The notes beneath the pieces were generated by a model. It was not told the origin of the DNA and ran no database searches. It saw nothing but the letters and a program-made list of their open reading frames with translations. Of a stretch of DNA of 21,655 nucleotides, positions 8,253 through 15,403 are shown one piece after another (the first letter of the stretch is position 1; each line of letters starts with the position of its first letter). The translations under genes were made by a program, and so were the position numbers. The stretch covers positions 1-21,655 of the forward strand of contig JAEOST010000189.1 of NCBI GenBank assembly GCA_016840245.1, given 5' to 3'. The DNA is from Candidatus Thorarchaeota archaeon (GTDB lineage: Archaea > Asgardarchaeota > Thorarchaeia > Thorarchaeales > Thorarchaeaceae).

Positions 8253-9440
8253 ATGAGTCTGGAACTAACTAAAGAAGAGCAAGAGATGCTTGATGGAAAG
8301 CATGGAACTGCAACAAGGAAAGCCATGGAGATTATCTCGACTCTTGGTGAGATATATGGAGCAACTCGTCTGATTCCGGTTTCAAGTGTTCAGATAGCAG
8401 GTGTGTCTTATCATAATCTAGGCGAAGCTGGCCTTGAGTATCTGGATGAGATGGCAACGGATGGTAGAACACGTGTTCTAACAACTTTGAATCCCGCCGG
8501 TATGGACCTTGTGGAATGGAAGAAACATGGGATCAGTGAGGACTTTGCTGTTAATCAACAGCGAGTGGTGGATGCCTTTGCCAAGATGGGGGTTGTCACT
8601 ACATGCACATGTACCCCATATCTGGTGGGAAATCTTCCACACTTTGGGGAACATATAGCATGGGCTGAATCTTCTGCAGTGTGTTTTGCAAACTCAGTTA
8701 TTGGAGCTAGGACCAATAGAGAAGGTGGTCCCAGTGCACTTGCGTCTGCACTCACAGGTAAGACTGCAGAATATGGATTCCATCTGGACGAGAATCGAGT
8801 TGCACAGGTGAAGTACGAGGTCAAGGTTGACCTGACTGATACTGACGACTTTGGCCTACTCGGACAAGTGATTGGAGAACGAACAAAGAAGAAGATTCCA
8901 TATATCACCGGAATTCCCTATGCAAGCAGTGAGGAATTAAAGTCATTCTGTGCCTCAGTGGCCACATATGGTGGTGTTGCACTCTTCCATATGGAAAGTA
9001 TTACTCCTGAAAGAAGTTCAGTTCCTGATGATGTTGAAGTGGTGACACGCGAAGATCTAGATGCAGCAAGAAGATTTCTAGATGACGAAGAAGCGGATAT
9101 CGATTTCATCAGTGTTGGATGTCCACACGCTAGTATCAAGGAGATAGGAGAGATTGCAGCCCTCCTTGAGGGTAAGAAGGTAGCAGATGGAAAGACTGTC
9201 TGGATTACAACAGCTAGACCTACAAAGGACCTTGCAATCAAAATGGGATATTATGACACAATTGAGGAAGCAGGAGCATTCCTTGTGAGTGATGCTTGCT
9301 GTGCAGTTGCACCGTTAAAGGGACGGTTCACTGGTCTTATGACTGACTCAGCTAAGGCCTGTTTCTACGCAAGAGGAAAGAACTCGTTTAAGACAGAGAT
9401 ACGATCTTTGGAGAAGTGTATCAGGGAGGCAGTGACATGA
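8253..9440 (+). CDS. Phosphomevalonate dehydratase large subunit (aconitase X catalytic subunit)
   Basis: The 395-residue AcnX catalytic subunit binds a 4Fe-4S cluster and, in archaea, dehydrates mevalonate 5-phosphate to trans-anhydromevalonate 5-phosphate together with the small subunit. Family blocks are GKHGTATRKAMEIISTLGE near the N-terminus, TCTCTPYLVGNLPHFGEHIA, GARTNREGGPSALASALTG and ISVGCPHASIKEI. Candidate cluster cysteines are Cys118/Cys120, Cys290 and Cys349/Cys350. AcnX proteins can also act on hydroxyproline derivatives in bacteria, but the mevalonate setting here decides the assignment. I start at ATG 8253, preceded by GGTGAG, rather than the GTG at 8244 that overlaps the upstream stop. 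The stop overlaps the next start as ATGA. Confidence 0.9.
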   Translation: MSLELTKEEQEMLDGKHGTATRKAMEIISTLGEIYGATRLIPVSSVQIAGVSYHNLGEAGLEYLDEMATDGRTRVLTTLNPAGMDLVEWKKHGISEDFAVNQQRVVDAFAKMGVVTTCTCTPYLVGNLPHFGEHIAWAESSAVCFANSVIGARTNREGGPSALASALTGKTAEYGFHLDENRVAQVKYEVKVDLTDTDDFGLLGQVIGERTKKKIPYITGIPYASSEELKSFCASVATYGGVALFHMESITPERSSVPDDVEVVTREDLDAARRFLDDEEADIDFISVGCPHASIKEIGEIAALLEGKKVADGKTVWITTARPTKDLAIKMGYYDTIEEAGAFLVSDACCAVAPLKGRFTGLMTDSAKACFYARGKNSFKTEIRSLEKCIREAVT

Positions 9441-9829
9441 GCTTGAAGGGTAGACGAATATACAAGGGAAAGGTGACCGGAGAGGCGTTGGTCACCACAC
9501 ATGACATATCATTCTATGGGGGCTGTGACCCAGAAACTGGTGAAATCGTCGAAAAAGGACATGAGTTAGAGGGCAAGTCAATATCTGGGAAAGTACTCGT
9601 ATTCCCCACCGGAAAGGGTTCTACTGTTGGCTCTTATGTTCTGTATGCATTGAGCAAGGCAGGTAAAGCACCACTTGCCATCATTAACAAAGAAACAGAC
9701 CCAGTCGTCGCTGTTGGTAGTATCATAAGTGAGATTCCAACTGTTGATAGAATCGATATTGAAAAGATAAAGAATGGACAAAAGTTGGAAATTGACGCCG
9801 AGAGTGGCGTCGTTTCCATTGTAGAATAG
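9437..9829 (+). CDS. Phosphomevalonate dehydratase small subunit (aconitase X swivel domain)
   Basis: The 130-residue partner of the preceding gene corresponds to the aconitase swivel domain (DUF126). The signature GKGSTVGSYVLYAL sits at residues 60-73, with the serine of GSTVGS as the expected active-site residue. GKVLVFPTGK and KETDPVVAVGSII are also typical. The ATG overlaps the large-subunit TGA as ATGA, so the pair is translationally coupled for equal dosage; GGGAGGC lies 7-8 bases upstream. An in-frame GTG at 9416 is not needed. The gene ends four bases from the convergent rps2 stop, leaving no room for a separate terminator hairpin. Confidence 0.92.
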   Translation: MSLKGRRIYKGKVTGEALVTTHDISFYGGCDPETGEIVEKGHELEGKSISGKVLVFPTGKGSTVGSYVLYALSKAGKAPLAIINKETDPVVAVGSIISEIPTVDRIDIEKIKNGQKLEIDAESGVVSIVE

Positions 9830-9832
9830 AAT

Positions 9833-10471
9833 TCAGAAGCGTTGAAGTTGTGGTTCAAAGTCTTCTGGTGTGAACGGAGCATCGCCATCCATGGCAATCT
9901 CACCACGTTCCCTCAGAACCTGCTGTGTCAAAAGGAAGTAGACCAGGGCTAGAGCCTTTCGACCTCTGTTGTTGGATGGTATGACTAAATCAACATTTGT
10001 TGTAACATTGTCTGTATCACAAAGTGCTACTACAGGGACGCCGATTCGAGCAGCCTCTGTCAGAGCCTGTTGATCTGTTCGGGGATCTGTAAGGATAACC
10101 AACTCGGGTTCAATGTAAACACGTGCACCAGCTATATTGGGGTTTGTGAGGGTACCAGGTACAAATCTATCCGTGAATGCAAATGAACGTGTGAACTGTG
10201 CAAAGGACATGATAGGGCGTTTTCCATAGACTCGTCCTGAAACTACTACGACTTTGTCTGGGTCAAACCGAGCTATGAATTTTCCTGCGGTTCTGATACG
10301 TTCATCAGTCTTACGCACATCCAATACATAGAGTCCAATGGGTCTCTGTCTGTACACAAAGGGTTCCATATCTTGTGTCTTGACCTGAGTTCCGATGTGA
10401 CATCCTGCAGCAAGATACTTGTCCATGGGTGTCAATAGGTCTGCTTCTGCAATCTCAATCTCACTCATCAT
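9833..10471 (-). CDS. rps2: 30S ribosomal protein S2 (uS2)
   Basis: This is archaeal uS2, 212 residues, a small-subunit protein on the 30S back. Typical stretches are [31 protein letters not shown] and [17 protein letters not shown] sequence followed by [18 protein letters not shown]. It is the last gene of the operon. Its start is a double ATG (10471 or 10468) overlapping the rpo10 stop, with GGAGGTT just upstream. In several archaea rpoK and enolase lie between rpo10 and rps2; both are absent here. Confidence 0.97.
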   Translation of the reverse strand: MMSEIEIAEADLLTPMDKYLAAGCHIGTQVKTQDMEPFVYRQRPIGLYVLDVRKTDERIRTAGKFIARFDPDKVVVVSGRVYGKRPIMSFAQFTRSFAFTDRFVPGTLTNPNIAGARVYIEPELVILTDPRTDQQALTEAARIGVPVVALCDTDNVTTNVDLVIPSNNRGRKALALVYFLLTQQVLRERGEIAMDGDAPFTPEDFEPQLQRF

Positions 10472-10683
10472 TTAACCTCCAGTGAATCAGTTGTAGCAAA
10501 TGCCATGAAGCTATCAATGATGTCAATTTGTGATAGTATCATCCTGCGGCAACAGTATCTGTTCAGACCAAGCTCGTCTAGTACGACTGCAGGGTCATCA
10601 CCCTGTCGGACTCTACGTTTGAATTCTTCATACTTGTCAGCAACAACTTTTCCGCATGTAAAGCAGCGTACGGGTATTATCAT
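10468..10683 (-). CDS. rpo10: DNA-directed RNA polymerase subunit Rpo10 (RpoN)
   Basis: This 71-residue zinc-binding subunit anchors the Rpo3/Rpo11 assembly platform. It starts [20 protein letters not shown] with the N-terminal CxxC zinc pair and has [18 protein letters not shown] supplying the other two cysteines, the standard Rpb10/RpoN signature. It follows S9 in the operon and overlaps the start of S2. Rpo3, its direct partner, is the first gene of the same operon. Confidence 0.97.
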   Translation of the reverse strand: MIIPVRCFTCGKVVADKYEEFKRRVRQGDDPAVVLDELGLNRYCCRRMILSQIDIIDSFMAFATTDSLEVK

Positions 10684-10695
10684 CGTTTCTTCGCC

Positions 10696-11094
10696 TCACC
10701 TGTATGATTTCTGGTAACGTGATCGGGCTGAAGGGCCACCGAACTTCTTTGGCTCGGTACGTCGTGGGTCTCCAACAAGCATGGTTCTATCATGCTCAAT
10801 CATCCTTGACCGAGCCTCAAAGTCTTGGCTCATTCGGACTAACCCAGTGGCAATTGCCATCCTGACAGCATCAGCTTGGCTCATGAAGCCACCACCCTTG
10901 ACTCGCACCTTGATATCGTATCTCTTCCAATTTTCCCCGAAGATTATGAGGGGTTCCATTACTCGCATTCGGGCAACTTCTGGTTGGAAGATTTCTAGAG
11001 GTTGACCATTGATTCTTATTCGGCCTTTTCCATCCTTGATTGTGGCCTTAGCAAGGCTTGTCTTTCTCTTACCTACGCTTACAACTACACGCAT
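10696..11094 (-). CDS. rps9: 30S ribosomal protein S9 (uS9)
   Basis: This is archaeal uS9 of 132 residues; its basic C-terminal tail (SARSRYQKSYR) reaches the P-site tRNA, and the universal terminal KR-type ending is here YR. The body reads VVSVGKRKTSLAKATIKDG and VKGGGFMSQADAVRMAIATG. I chose ATG 11094 over an upstream frame extension because it lies one base past the L13 stop and has GGAGG about 10 bases before it. It is co-transcribed with L13 and Rpo10. Confidence 0.96.
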   Translation of the reverse strand: MRVVVSVGKRKTSLAKATIKDGKGRIRINGQPLEIFQPEVARMRVMEPLIIFGENWKRYDIKVRVKGGGFMSQADAVRMAIATGLVRMSQDFEARSRMIEHDRTMLVGDPRRTEPKKFGGPSARSRYQKSYR

Positions 11095-11095
11095 C

Positions 11096-11548
11096 TCATA
11101 CAACCTCCGGGTTTCTCCAGCCGAGTTCATGACTCAGATCTGCAACTGTTATGAACTTCCGAGTAAGACTGCGGTATCTGGAGCCTTCAAGTACAATCTT
11201 CTCTGTATCGGCATAATCTTCTGGCACACCAATGTAGACATGGATACGCTTGTATGCCTCCTTGCCACGAGGTGTGGGCCATGGGAGCATCCCACGAATC
11301 ATCTTACGCACCATCTTGTCAGGACGACGTTCATGGAACGGACCCTTTCGTGGATTGTAGGATGTCCGAATGTTTCGCTTCTCCTTGAAGGCTTCAATAA
11401 GAGTACGTCTGTCGCCTGTTATTATTGCCTTCTCTGCATTAACGATGACTACTCTATCGCCCAATATGGCTGCCTTAGCCACCTTAGAGCCGAGTCGACC
11501 TACGACCATGTTCTCCGCATCAAAGACTTTCACTGTTCTCTCACTCAT
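11096..11548 (-). CDS. rpl13: 50S ribosomal protein L13 (uL13)
   Basis: This is archaeal uL13, 150 residues, a large-subunit protein. Typical blocks are VFDAENMVVGRLGSKVAK, VNAEKAIITGDRR and the Arg-rich middle with GPFHERRPDKMVRKMIRGML, then RGKEAYKRIHVYIGVP. The ATG at 11548 is preceded by AAGGTGTT at normal spacing; a TTG at 11563 would overlap the L18e stop and is not needed. It sits between L18e and S9 in the usual archaeal order. Confidence 0.96.
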   Translation of the reverse strand: MSERTVKVFDAENMVVGRLGSKVAKAAILGDRVVIVNAEKAIITGDRRTLIEAFKEKRNIRTSYNPRKGPFHERRPDKMVRKMIRGMLPWPTPRGKEAYKRIHVYIGVPEDYADTEKIVLEGSRYRSLTRKFITVADLSHELGWRNPEVV

Positions 11549-11559
11549 TCTTAACACCT

Positions 11560-11922
11560 TCAAGTGATTATGGTAACTCCAGTGCCCTTGGGATGTTCAT
11601 TGAGAAGCTCGTTAATGGTAATCAGTGAACCACCAGATCCAATTATCGCAGATCTGGCAGTAACTGAGGCATTAAGAGCTGCTACAGTAACTTTGTGCGG
11701 TAGAATACCTGAACCCAGTACTTTGCCGGGCACAACAATAACATCGCCATCACGAGTGTGACGTCCGATCTTACCTACGTTCACCTCTACACGCTTTCGT
11801 GCAGGGCGGCCAATGAGTTCGGCAATTCGCCTCCATATTTTTGCGTCATTTTTCGATGACGCCCTTTTTAGCGCGTTAATCAAAGCGCGTGTATTTGGAT
11901 CAGTTGCTCCGGACTGTAACAT
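11560..11922 (-). CDS. rpl18e: 50S ribosomal protein L18e (eL18)
   Basis: This 120-residue archaeal/eukaryotic-type L18e starts MLQSGATDPNTRALINALKR, with a core reading RPARKRVEVNVGKI, VVPGKVLGSGILPHKVTVAA and HPKGTGVTII. ATG 11922 follows GAGGTG at good spacing; the open frame upstream of it lies within rpo3 and is ignored. It starts about 10 bases after the rpo3 stop and is followed by L13. Confidence 0.95.
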   Translation of the reverse strand: MLQSGATDPNTRALINALKRASSKNDAKIWRRIAELIGRPARKRVEVNVGKIGRHTRDGDVIVVPGKVLGSGILPHKVTVAALNASVTARSAIIGSGGSLITINELLNEHPKGTGVTIIT

Positions 11923-11932
11923 AATTGACACC

Positions 11933-12733
11933 TCATAATGCATTTGCAAAATCGAGTGCAACTCTAATTCGCTCTTTCAATACTTCGGATGCTCTCTCAA
12001 CAATATCCTCCGGTGTCAGTGCACCAGACGATTCTACCTTGAATAGGAAGGTGTCTTTCTTGGAATCTATAGTAATTGCTCCGGGTTCACATGACTTTAC
12101 GCAAATCTCACAGAGACTACAGTCCAATGTATTTTGGGTGGATATTGTGCCATCATCAATTCTCAAGATTTTCTTGGGACACATCTCAACGCAGTCCCCA
12201 CACAGGTCACATTTCGACTTGTCAACACTGACAACTGGTACGTATTTGTATGCAACAGTTGAAACTGGCTGGAACTTGGCATTCTCACTCCCAGTCCCCA
12301 ATCGAGCATATGCCTCTATGATTAATCGCTGATTCGCAGCAAGTTTGACTAAAGGAATTTCTCCTGAAGCCGGTAGTATCTTTGGATCCTGTGATGTGAG
12401 ATCGCGAGAGTGTACTGTGACCTCTTCTTCTCCAGCTTCCACTTCTAAAGTGAGTGTACATTGGCAGAGGCTACATCCCTTCCCTTCACAATCGCAGTTC
12501 TCAGGAAGGTTGTAAGAGTCGAGATCTGTGACCAGTGGTAATAGCCCTAGTCTGTGTGCCAGTACTTCGTCATACATGACACTGGTGTTCTCCAGTATTA
12601 GTACCTCATCAATTGCCATTGCTGGCAATCGGGTCAACATGGTCCTTCGGAGTGCGTTTGCAAAGGCTGCGTCTACGCCTTCGACTAAGAAATGTACGTC
12701 ATTCTCGGTCTTGCGAATGATTGTTATCTCCAT
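11933..12733 (-). CDS. rpo3: DNA-directed RNA polymerase subunit Rpo3 (RpoD) with two 4Fe-4S cluster motifs
   Basis: This 266-residue homologue of Rpb3/alpha forms the polymerase assembly platform with Rpo11, Rpo10 and Rpo12. It carries the alpha-like motif DAAFANALRRTMLTRLPAMA near the N-terminus. A ferredoxin-like insert holds two complete CxxCxxCxxxC sets, Cys175/178/181/185 and Cys205/208/211/215. A further cysteine cluster (80, 82, 87, 90, 92) could bind zinc. Cluster content in archaeal Rpo3 varies by lineage from none to two, and this one retains both. It is first in the operon. The ATG is preceded by GGTGATGT. A structured leader of about 100 bases precedes it. Confidence 0.97.
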   Translation of the reverse strand: MEITIIRKTENDVHFLVEGVDAAFANALRRTMLTRLPAMAIDEVLILENTSVMYDEVLAHRLGLLPLVTDLDSYNLPENCDCEGKGCSLCQCTLTLEVEAGEEEVTVHSRDLTSQDPKILPASGEIPLVKLAANQRLIIEAYARLGTGSENAKFQPVSTVAYKYVPVVSVDKSKCDLCGDCVEMCPKKILRIDDGTISTQNTLDCSLCEICVKSCEPGAITIDSKKDTFLFKVESSGALTPEDIVERASEVLKERIRVALDFANAL

Positions 12734-12767
12734 GACATCACCTGACCATGTGGTATTTGATAGTACC

Positions 12768-12842
12768 CAAAAGACACTATTCCCGGACGGACTCGCTGAA
12801 AGACTAGCTGTTCTAACAGCTCACTCGCCGTGTCCTGGGCAG
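12768..12842 (-). other. Structured leader RNA upstream of rpo3
   Basis: On the reverse strand the leader can fold into a long irregular hairpin. Reading outward from the tip it has stem AGCTGTT/AACAGCT with a two-base loop, a mixed internal loop, then ACGG/CCGT, GG/CC and CCC/GGG separated by small bulges, and UUUU a few bases downstream. Extra pairing GACAC/GTGTC (12845-12849 with 12773-12777) would extend it if transcription starts far enough upstream. It is not a tRNA. It could be a regulatory leader of the ribosomal-protein/polymerase operon or a short independent RNA. Structure was drawn by eye. Confidence 0.4.
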
Positions 12843-12861
12843 TGGTGTCACGACTGGGACT

Positions 12862-12870
12862 GCATAAAAG
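12862..12870 (-). promoter_or_regulatory. TATA box of the rpo3 operon
   Basis: The reverse strand reads AAACGCTTTTATGCAG, a good BRE plus TATA-like core that closely resembles the promoter in front of the SRP RNA gene (AACGTTTTTAGGCA). The start site would be near 12840, giving a leader of about 107 bases. Confidence 0.5.
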
Positions 12871-12913
12871 CGTTTGGTTATGAAAGACAATGAATTCCTT
12901 CTAGGAGCTTAAA

Positions 12914-13420
12914 TTACGCAGCTACTTGAACCATATCTCGGAGACCGCTAACAAGCAACTTGTAGCCATTGATTCTCTGCTTCGGATCAATTGCTACCAT
13001 ACCATAGGTGGGTACGCCAAGAAGGTCTTGGACCGATTCGGGTTTCATTGAACCTGGAATATCCTGCTTGTTGGCAATTGCAACCACCTGTACATTGTCC
13101 AAGTGATCTTTGTACTTCTCCAAAAGCTGCCGTGTCCTGAGCACAGCTTTGGGATTACTCTCAGTGACTACAACGACCATCTGGCTTCCGCGTAGTAAGT
13201 CGGGCCATAAGAACTCAAAATGGGTCTGACCACCCATCTCTACAAGTGAGATTTTGGTTGCTTCATCCAAGGTTATTGTACCACAGTCCATCCCAGCAGT
13301 TGGTTGGTATGGTTGAGGTGATGACTTCAACTTCCCTACATTATCAGTCAGAAGACGAATTAGAGTGGATTTTCCTGCGTATCCAGAACCCATCAGTGCA
13401 ACCTTGACATAACGTGTCAT
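12914..13420 (-). CDS. Arf-like small GTPase
   Basis: This single-domain small GTPase of 168 residues has G1 GSGYAGKST (11-19), a switch-I threonine in PTAGMD (Thr41), G3 written EMGGQ (61-65) and G4 NKQD (117-120). NKQD and the PTxG-type switch I are Arf/Arl features. The usual G3 Asp (WDxGGQ) is Glu here, while the catalytic-loop Gln is kept. There is no Gly2 for myristoylation and no lipidated Cys tail, so membrane recruitment would need a partner. Arf-like GTPases are abundant in Asgard archaea but also occur in other archaea. It stands alone on the reverse strand, upstream of the rpo3 operon promoter. Cellular role unknown. Confidence 0.82.
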   Translation of the reverse strand: MTRYVKVALMGSGYAGKSTLIRLLTDNVGKLKSSPQPYQPTAGMDCGTITLDEATKISLVEMGGQTHFEFLWPDLLRGSQMVVVVTESNPKAVLRTRQLLEKYKDHLDNVQVVAIANKQDIPGSMKPESVQDLLGVPTYGMVAIDPKQRINGYKLLVSGLRDMVQVAA

Positions 13421-13550
13421 ATAGACTTACTCCAAGTGCTCGTTGTTCTTGTCACAGTTAATATCCATAATAGGGAGAGTATTCCCACGATAACACTAGG
13501 TTATTGAGTATATACTACCCACTACAATTCACTCAGTGCCCTTTCGAAGG

Positions 13551-13559
13551 TTTATTTAG
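13551..13559 (+). promoter_or_regulatory. TATA box for G1P dehydrogenase gene
   Basis: TTTATTTAG preceded by CGAAGG. The start site is expected near 13582, just upstream of the AAGGAGAAG ribosome-binding site. A second TATA-like palindrome, AGTATATACT (13507-13516), could serve either this gene or the divergent GTPase gene. Confidence 0.45.
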
Positions 13560-13603
13560 TCGATTGGAAACGGAAGTCCACTACAACTGAAGGAGAAGAT
13601 TAG

Positions 13604-14656
13604 ATGCCCCCAACAGCACCTGATACTGTCATCATAGCAGAGGGGGCTATACAAGAACTGGCAAATCTTCTTCAGGGTTACAAACGTGCCCTCCTTGTGA
13701 CTGATGATATCATCTACTCAGAATACAATGGGTTGATTGAGTCCATCATAGGTGATAATCACAGCTGGCTAAGAATGCCGCAGTTCAATCAAGTGATTTC
13801 TACAGACCCTCATGATGGAAAGGTCATTTTTGGTCCTCCAGGAGGTCCTGTCACTGATGTCAAAGAGTTTCGTGATGCAGATATCATACTTGGAATTGGA
13901 GGAGGTCGTAGTATAGATGCAGCTAAACTACTGGCACGTGAGTCGGGATTGAGCTGGATTTCAGTACCAACTGCAGCCTCACATGACGGTATTGCAAGTG
14001 ATGTTGCATCTGTTATGCACAATGGTTACAGATACTCTGAGAAGTGTAAGAGTCCTATTGCTATTGTAGCTGATTTGTCGATTATATCCAAGGCACCACC
14101 TAGTTTAGAACTAGCAGGAATCGGAGATATTGTGTGCAAGGCCTCAAGTCTGGCAGAGTGGAAACTTGCTCATGAACACAATGATGAGCCACTTGATGAA
14201 CAAGTATTGGCTATGTTAGACCACACCTTGAGCGAGATACTCAATAACTATAGTCTCAAGGCACTTGTGAAAGCAGAGATTGATGCTGGAGAAGCGATGA
14301 ATATCGTTGGTAGTTCTAGACCGTGTTCGGGGACTGAACATGCTATATCGCATGCCATGGATAGGAGATCTCAGAATCTCCATGGAATACAAGTGGGTTT
14401 TGCAACTCCTCTATGTGTACACTATCTGAATCAAGCAGGTTACTCAAAATACGCACCTGATTATCTGCAAGAATACATGCGTCAGAAGGGGTTACCACTG
14501 ACATTCGAAGAGATGAAGCTAAATGTAGATGTCTTGTTAGATGATATTCAGCATGGATTAAGGATAATGGAGAAGAGAAATCGATATTCAATCCTCAATC
14601 ACATGGGAGTCACTGAAAAAGACCTTCGCGATAGTCTACAAATACTTGGATATTGA
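13604..14656 (+). CDS. egsA: sn-Glycerol-1-phosphate dehydrogenase [NAD(P)+]
   Basis: The enzyme reduces dihydroxyacetone phosphate to sn-glycerol-1-phosphate, giving archaeal membrane lipids their backbone stereochemistry. The 350-residue protein shows the iron/zinc-alcohol-dehydrogenase-like fold with the nucleotide-binding GIGGGRSIDAAK (97-108), PTAASHDGIASD (122-133), LAGIGD (candidate metal Asp175) and SSRPCSGTEHAISHAMD (His246 and a later His, probably His260, as candidate metal ligands). The start ATG follows AAGGAGAAG at ideal spacing. It is a single-gene unit between the Arf-like GTPase and the L7Ae operon. Together with the mevalonate cluster 4 kb away it supplies both halves of ether-lipid synthesis. 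Confidence 0.95.
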   Translation: MPPTAPDTVIIAEGAIQELANLLQGYKRALLVTDDIIYSEYNGLIESIIGDNHSWLRMPQFNQVISTDPHDGKVIFGPPGGPVTDVKEFRDADIILGIGGGRSIDAAKLLARESGLSWISVPTAASHDGIASDVASVMHNGYRYSEKCKSPIAIVADLSIISKAPPSLELAGIGDIVCKASSLAEWKLAHEHNDEPLDEQVLAMLDHTLSEILNNYSLKALVKAEIDAGEAMNIVGSSRPCSGTEHAISHAMDRRSQNLHGIQVGFATPLCVHYLNQAGYSKYAPDYLQEYMRQKGLPLTFEEMKLNVDVLLDDIQHGLRIMEKRNRYSILNHMGVTEKDLRDSLQILGY

Positions 14657-14676
14657 TAGAACGGATGCTTCGGCAG

Positions 14677-14684
14677 TTTTAAAA
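14677..14684 (+). promoter_or_regulatory. TATA box of the L7Ae-S28e-L24e operon
   Basis: TTTTAAAA about 21 bases after the egsA stop. The start site is expected near 14707, leaving a leader of about 70 bases. Confidence 0.5.
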
Positions 14685-14710
14685 GAAGTTAGGAACAGCG
14701 AGCGAAGGAA

Positions 14711-14766
14711 TGCCTCCTAAATGGAGGTATCACATCTGTACTTCTACCAATGAAGTGCAAACAGAG
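14711..14766 (+). promoter_or_regulatory. Leader hairpins before L7Ae
   Basis: Two hairpins fill the leader. The first pairs ATGCCTCC with GGAGGTAT around loop TAAAT (8 bp with one G-U). The second pairs CTGT-ACTTC with GAAGT-ACAG around loop TACCAAT, with a GCAA bulge on the 3' strand. L7Ae autoregulates through a kink-turn in its own leader in some archaea; I do not see the tandem G-A pairs of a standard kink-turn here. Regulatory role is inference. Confidence 0.35.
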
Positions 14767-14776
14767 GTAGACAGAA

Positions 14777-15148
14777 ATGCCAAAACCATCATTCATTGAT
14801 TGGGAAGCCACTGAGGAACTTCAGAAGAAGGCTTTAGAGGCTCTAGAAATTGCGAAAGACACAGGCCGAATCAAGAAGGGCATCAACGAAGCAACCAAAT
14901 CAATCGAGAGAGGAAATGCTCGATTGGTCTTAGTTGCTGAGGACGTTGAGCCTGCTGAGATCATCATGTATCTCCCCGGACTCTGTGATGACAAGAAAGC
15001 CCCGTATATCTTTGTACCGAATAAGAAGGACTTAGGTAATGCGGTAGGCATTGAACGCCCGACAGCTGCTGTAGCCATCATTGTTGAAGGCAAAGCAAAA
15101 GACATAGTGGCCGACATAGTAGAAAAGATTGGCGCTCTCCGCGCATAG
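14777..15148 (+). CDS. rpl7ae: 50S ribosomal protein L7Ae (eL8)
   Basis: This is a kink-turn binding protein of 123 residues. In archaea it serves in the large ribosomal subunit, box C/D and H/ACA guide RNPs and RNase P. Recognisable stretches are KKGINEATKSIERGNARLVL, AEDVEPAEIIMYLPGLC, PYIFVPNKKDLGNAVG and ERPTAAVAII. The ATG lies 10 bases after GAGGT. It leads a three-gene ribosomal operon with S28e and L24e. The unusual leader hairpins upstream may concern its regulation. Confidence 0.97.
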   Translation: MPKPSFIDWEATEELQKKALEALEIAKDTGRIKKGINEATKSIERGNARLVLVAEDVEPAEIIMYLPGLCDDKKAPYIFVPNKKDLGNAVGIERPTAAVAIIVEGKAKDIVADIVEKIGALRA

Positions 15149-15173
15149 TAACCATCCCAGGTGATGACTCTCA

Positions 15174-15401
15174 ATGAGTAAAGACAGTGATGAAAAGACA
15201 CCATCAATCCCAGCAGAGGTTATTCAGCTTCTGGGACGGACAGGTGTTACCGGGGAAATTACTCAGGTGCGTGTGAAGATACTTGCTGGCAGAGACAAGG
15301 GTCGTGTTTTGACACGAAACGTAAAGGGACCAATACGAGAGGGAGATATTCTCATTCTACGTGAAACTGAGCGTGAAGCCCGTAAGATGAGGAGGCGCTA
15401 A
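15174..15401 (+). CDS. rps28e: 30S ribosomal protein S28e (eS28)
   Basis: This 75-residue OB-fold protein of the small subunit near the mRNA exit carries the family core [20 protein letters not shown] and [18 protein letters not shown], ending [12 protein letters not shown]. The ATG follows AGGTGATG at normal spacing. It sits 25 bases after L7Ae and two bases before L24e, the standard archaeal order. Confidence 0.97.
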   Translation: MSKDSDEKTPSIPAEVIQLLGRTGVTGEITQVRVKILAGRDKGRVLTRNVKGPIREGDILILRETEREARKMRRR

Positions 15402-15403
15402 CA

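Noticed and set aside
11009..11554. 181-codon forward frame opposite rpl13/rps9
   Set aside because: It is a shadow of two highly conserved ribosomal protein genes on the reverse strand.
12773..12849. Possible tRNA or box C/D RNA in the rpo3 leader
   Set aside because: The length and pairing suggested a tRNA, but no T-loop TTCAAAT-type arm or anticodon arm can be drawn, and no RTGATGA/CTGA boxes are placed correctly.
12528..12893. Forward-strand open frame antisense to the rpo3 start and leader
   Set aside because: It covers conserved rpo3 coding sequence and the rpo3 promoter in antisense, has low-complexity Ser/Thr-rich translation and no ribosome-binding site.
14707..14776. Canonical kink-turn in the L7Ae leader
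   Set aside because: The bulge has four bases and no tandem G-A pairs follow it; only ordinary hairpins can be supported.
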